Part shown: positions 4,370 to 5,389 of the stretch, piece after piece
Numbering within the stretch: the stretch's first letter is position 1
Layout of the letters: every line of letters begins with the position of its first letter
NCBI GenBank assembly: GCA_003158505.1
Contig: PMJK01000153.1
Coordinates: forward strand, 18,935-24,323
Reading direction: 5' to 3'
Source of the DNA: Holophagaceae bacterium
GTDB lineage: Bacteria > Acidobacteriota > Holophagae > Holophagales > Holophagaceae
Length of the DNA stretch: 5,389 nucleotides
Made by a program: the position numbers and the translations under genes
The notes under the pieces: model-generated
Told to the model about the DNA's origin: nothing
What the model saw: the letters and a program-made list of their open reading frames with translations, nothing else
Database searches by the model: none

Positions 4370-5389
4370 ATGAAAAACAACCCCCTGAAACAACTGGAAT
4401 TGCTCGGGCAGTCCATCTGGCTGGATTACATCCGGCGAGACCTGATCGCCAGCGGCGAGCTCCGGCGCCTGATCGAGGAGGATGGACTGCGGGGGATGAC
4501 TTCGAATCCCGCCATCTTCGAGAAAGCTATTGTGGACAGCCACGATTATGACGAGAGCATCCGGGTCATGGCGCTGAAGGGGAAGGGAGCTCCGGAGATT
4601 TACGAGACCATCAGCCATCGCGATGTGCAAAGCGCAGCTGACGAGTTCCTTCCCCTCTACGACAGGACTGACGGCAAGGACGGCTATGTCAGCCTGGAGG
4701 TCAACCCCCATCTCGCGCATGATACCCACGGTACTATGCTGGAAGCGCGCCGGTTGTGGAGCGCCTTGAACCGACCCAACGTCTTCATCAAGGTACCCGC
4801 CACGATCGAAGGGCTGCCAGCCATCCAGCAACTCATCTGCGAAGGCATCAACGTCAACGTGACCCTGCTCTTCGGGTTGCCACGCTACCGGCAGGTGGCG
4901 GATGCCTACATCGCAGGCCTCGAATCACGCCTGGCCCAGGGGAAGGCTGTGAAGCATGTGGCCTCGGTGGCCAGTTTCTTCGTGAGTCGGATCGATTCAC
5001 ATGTGGATCCCCTGCTTGCAACCATCCTCGCGCAAGGCGGGAAAGAGGCTGATCTCGCGAAGGAAGTGTGCGGGCAGGTAGCGGTCGCCAGCGCAAAGCT
5101 GGCTTATCAGATCTACAAGGAGATCTTCGATACCCTCCGGTTCAAGCGTCTGGCAGATGAAGGGGCTCGCGTCCAGCGACTGCTATGGGCCAGCACCGGC
5201 ACCAAGAACCCGGGTTACAGTGACGTGAAATACATCGAGACGCTCATCGGACCCGATACGGTGAACACGGTCCCGGTCGAAACCCTCAATGCCTACCGCG
5301 ACCACGGCGAACCGAAAGACCGTATCGAACTAGAAGTCGCGGAGGCCCGGAGGATGTTGGACCAGTTGCCGGAACTCGGCATCAGCATC
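4370..5389 (+). CDS. tal: Transaldolase (3' end outside window; could be a Tal-Pgi fusion)
   Basis: Transaldolase moves a dihydroxyacetone unit between sedoheptulose-7-phosphate and glyceraldehyde-3-phosphate in the non-oxidative pentose phosphate pathway, in the cytoplasm. The open frame gives 340 residues with no stop before the edge. Visible motifs: SIWLDYIRRDLI (15-26) with the N-terminal catalytic Asp19, GMTSNPAIFEKAI (42-54), the YVSLEVNP strand (106-113), the Schiff-base lysine in VFIKVPAT (K141), INVNVTLLF (160-168), ASFFVSRID (201-209) and LLWASTGTKNP (271-281). The N-terminus and the EEDGLRG stretch fit the longer transaldolase subgroup of about 370 residues, which in some bacteria is fused to glucose-6-phosphate isomerase in proteins of roughly 950 residues; the edge hides which applies here. 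The ATG at 4370 is preceded by a weak GGAA (4359-4362) and starts 25 bp after the previous stop, suggesting an operon with the membrane-protein gene. No terminator or promoter is seen in that gap. Confidence 0.95.
   Translation, partial: MKNNPLKQLELLGQSIWLDYIRRDLIASGELRRLIEEDGLRGMTSNPAIFEKAIVDSHDYDESIRVMALKGKGAPEIYETISHRDVQSAADEFLPLYDRTDGKDGYVSLEVNPHLAHDTHGTMLEARRLWSALNRPNVFIKVPATIEGLPAIQQLICEGINVNVTLLFGLPRYRQVADAYIAGLESRLAQGKAVKHVASVASFFVSRIDSHVDPLLATILAQGGKEADLAKEVCGQVAVASAKLAYQIYKEIFDTLRFKRLADEGARVQRLLWASTGTKNPGYSDVKYIETLIGPDTVNTVPVETLNAYRDHGEPKDRIELEVAEARRMLDQLPELGISI

Noticed and set aside
4220..4831. A 203-codon minus-strand open frame across the membrane-protein/transaldolase junction.
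   Set aside because: Antisense to two genes with clear homology and no recognisable domains; a result of GC-rich codon bias.

Overview
The window looks like a moderately GC-rich bacterial chromosome or island segment. An intact AarF/ABC1/UbiB-type kinase, a P1B-type copper ATPase, a PRC-barrel protein and a good sigma-54-type promoter match together suggest a proteobacterium, probably beta or gamma. This is inference; nothing in the window fixes the genus. The coding regions look clearly richer in GC than the single large intergenic gap, where some 60-base stretches are only about 28-32% GC.

Layout. At the left edge (1-927, +) is the C-terminal 308 residues of a Cu(I)-type P1B ATPase whose start lies outside the window. 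Its stop codon overlaps (TGATG) the start of a 536-residue ABC1/UbiB-family atypical kinase (927-2537, +), so the two form a tightly coupled unit. Only 21 bp further on, a convergent gene on the minus strand (2559-3338) encodes a 259-residue protein made of two PRC-barrel units that align without gaps at an offset of 145 residues. A 478-bp AT-rich divergent intergenic region (3339-3816) follows. It carries a strong sigma-54-like -24/-12 match (3613-3627) and, just downstream, a perfect 7-bp hairpin (3645-3662). A 175-residue glycine-rich membrane protein of the YflT/GSP17M-like type (3817-4344, +) comes next. After 25 bp a transaldolase gene (4370 to the right edge, +) begins; it runs off the window after 340 residues without a stop.

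How it may fit together. The content (copper efflux, a membrane-anchored ABC1 kinase, a duplicated PRC-barrel protein, a stress-type membrane protein and a pentose-phosphate enzyme) resembles a general stress or envelope and metabolic resilience cluster rather than a housekeeping operon. The two transcription units pointing right (ATPase-kinase and membrane protein-transaldolase) flank the oppositely oriented PRC-barrel gene. The most testable regulatory idea is sigma-54-dependent expression of the membrane protein-transaldolase pair. I see no RNA genes, CRISPR arrays, insertion sequences, tRNA genes or convincing rho-independent terminators.
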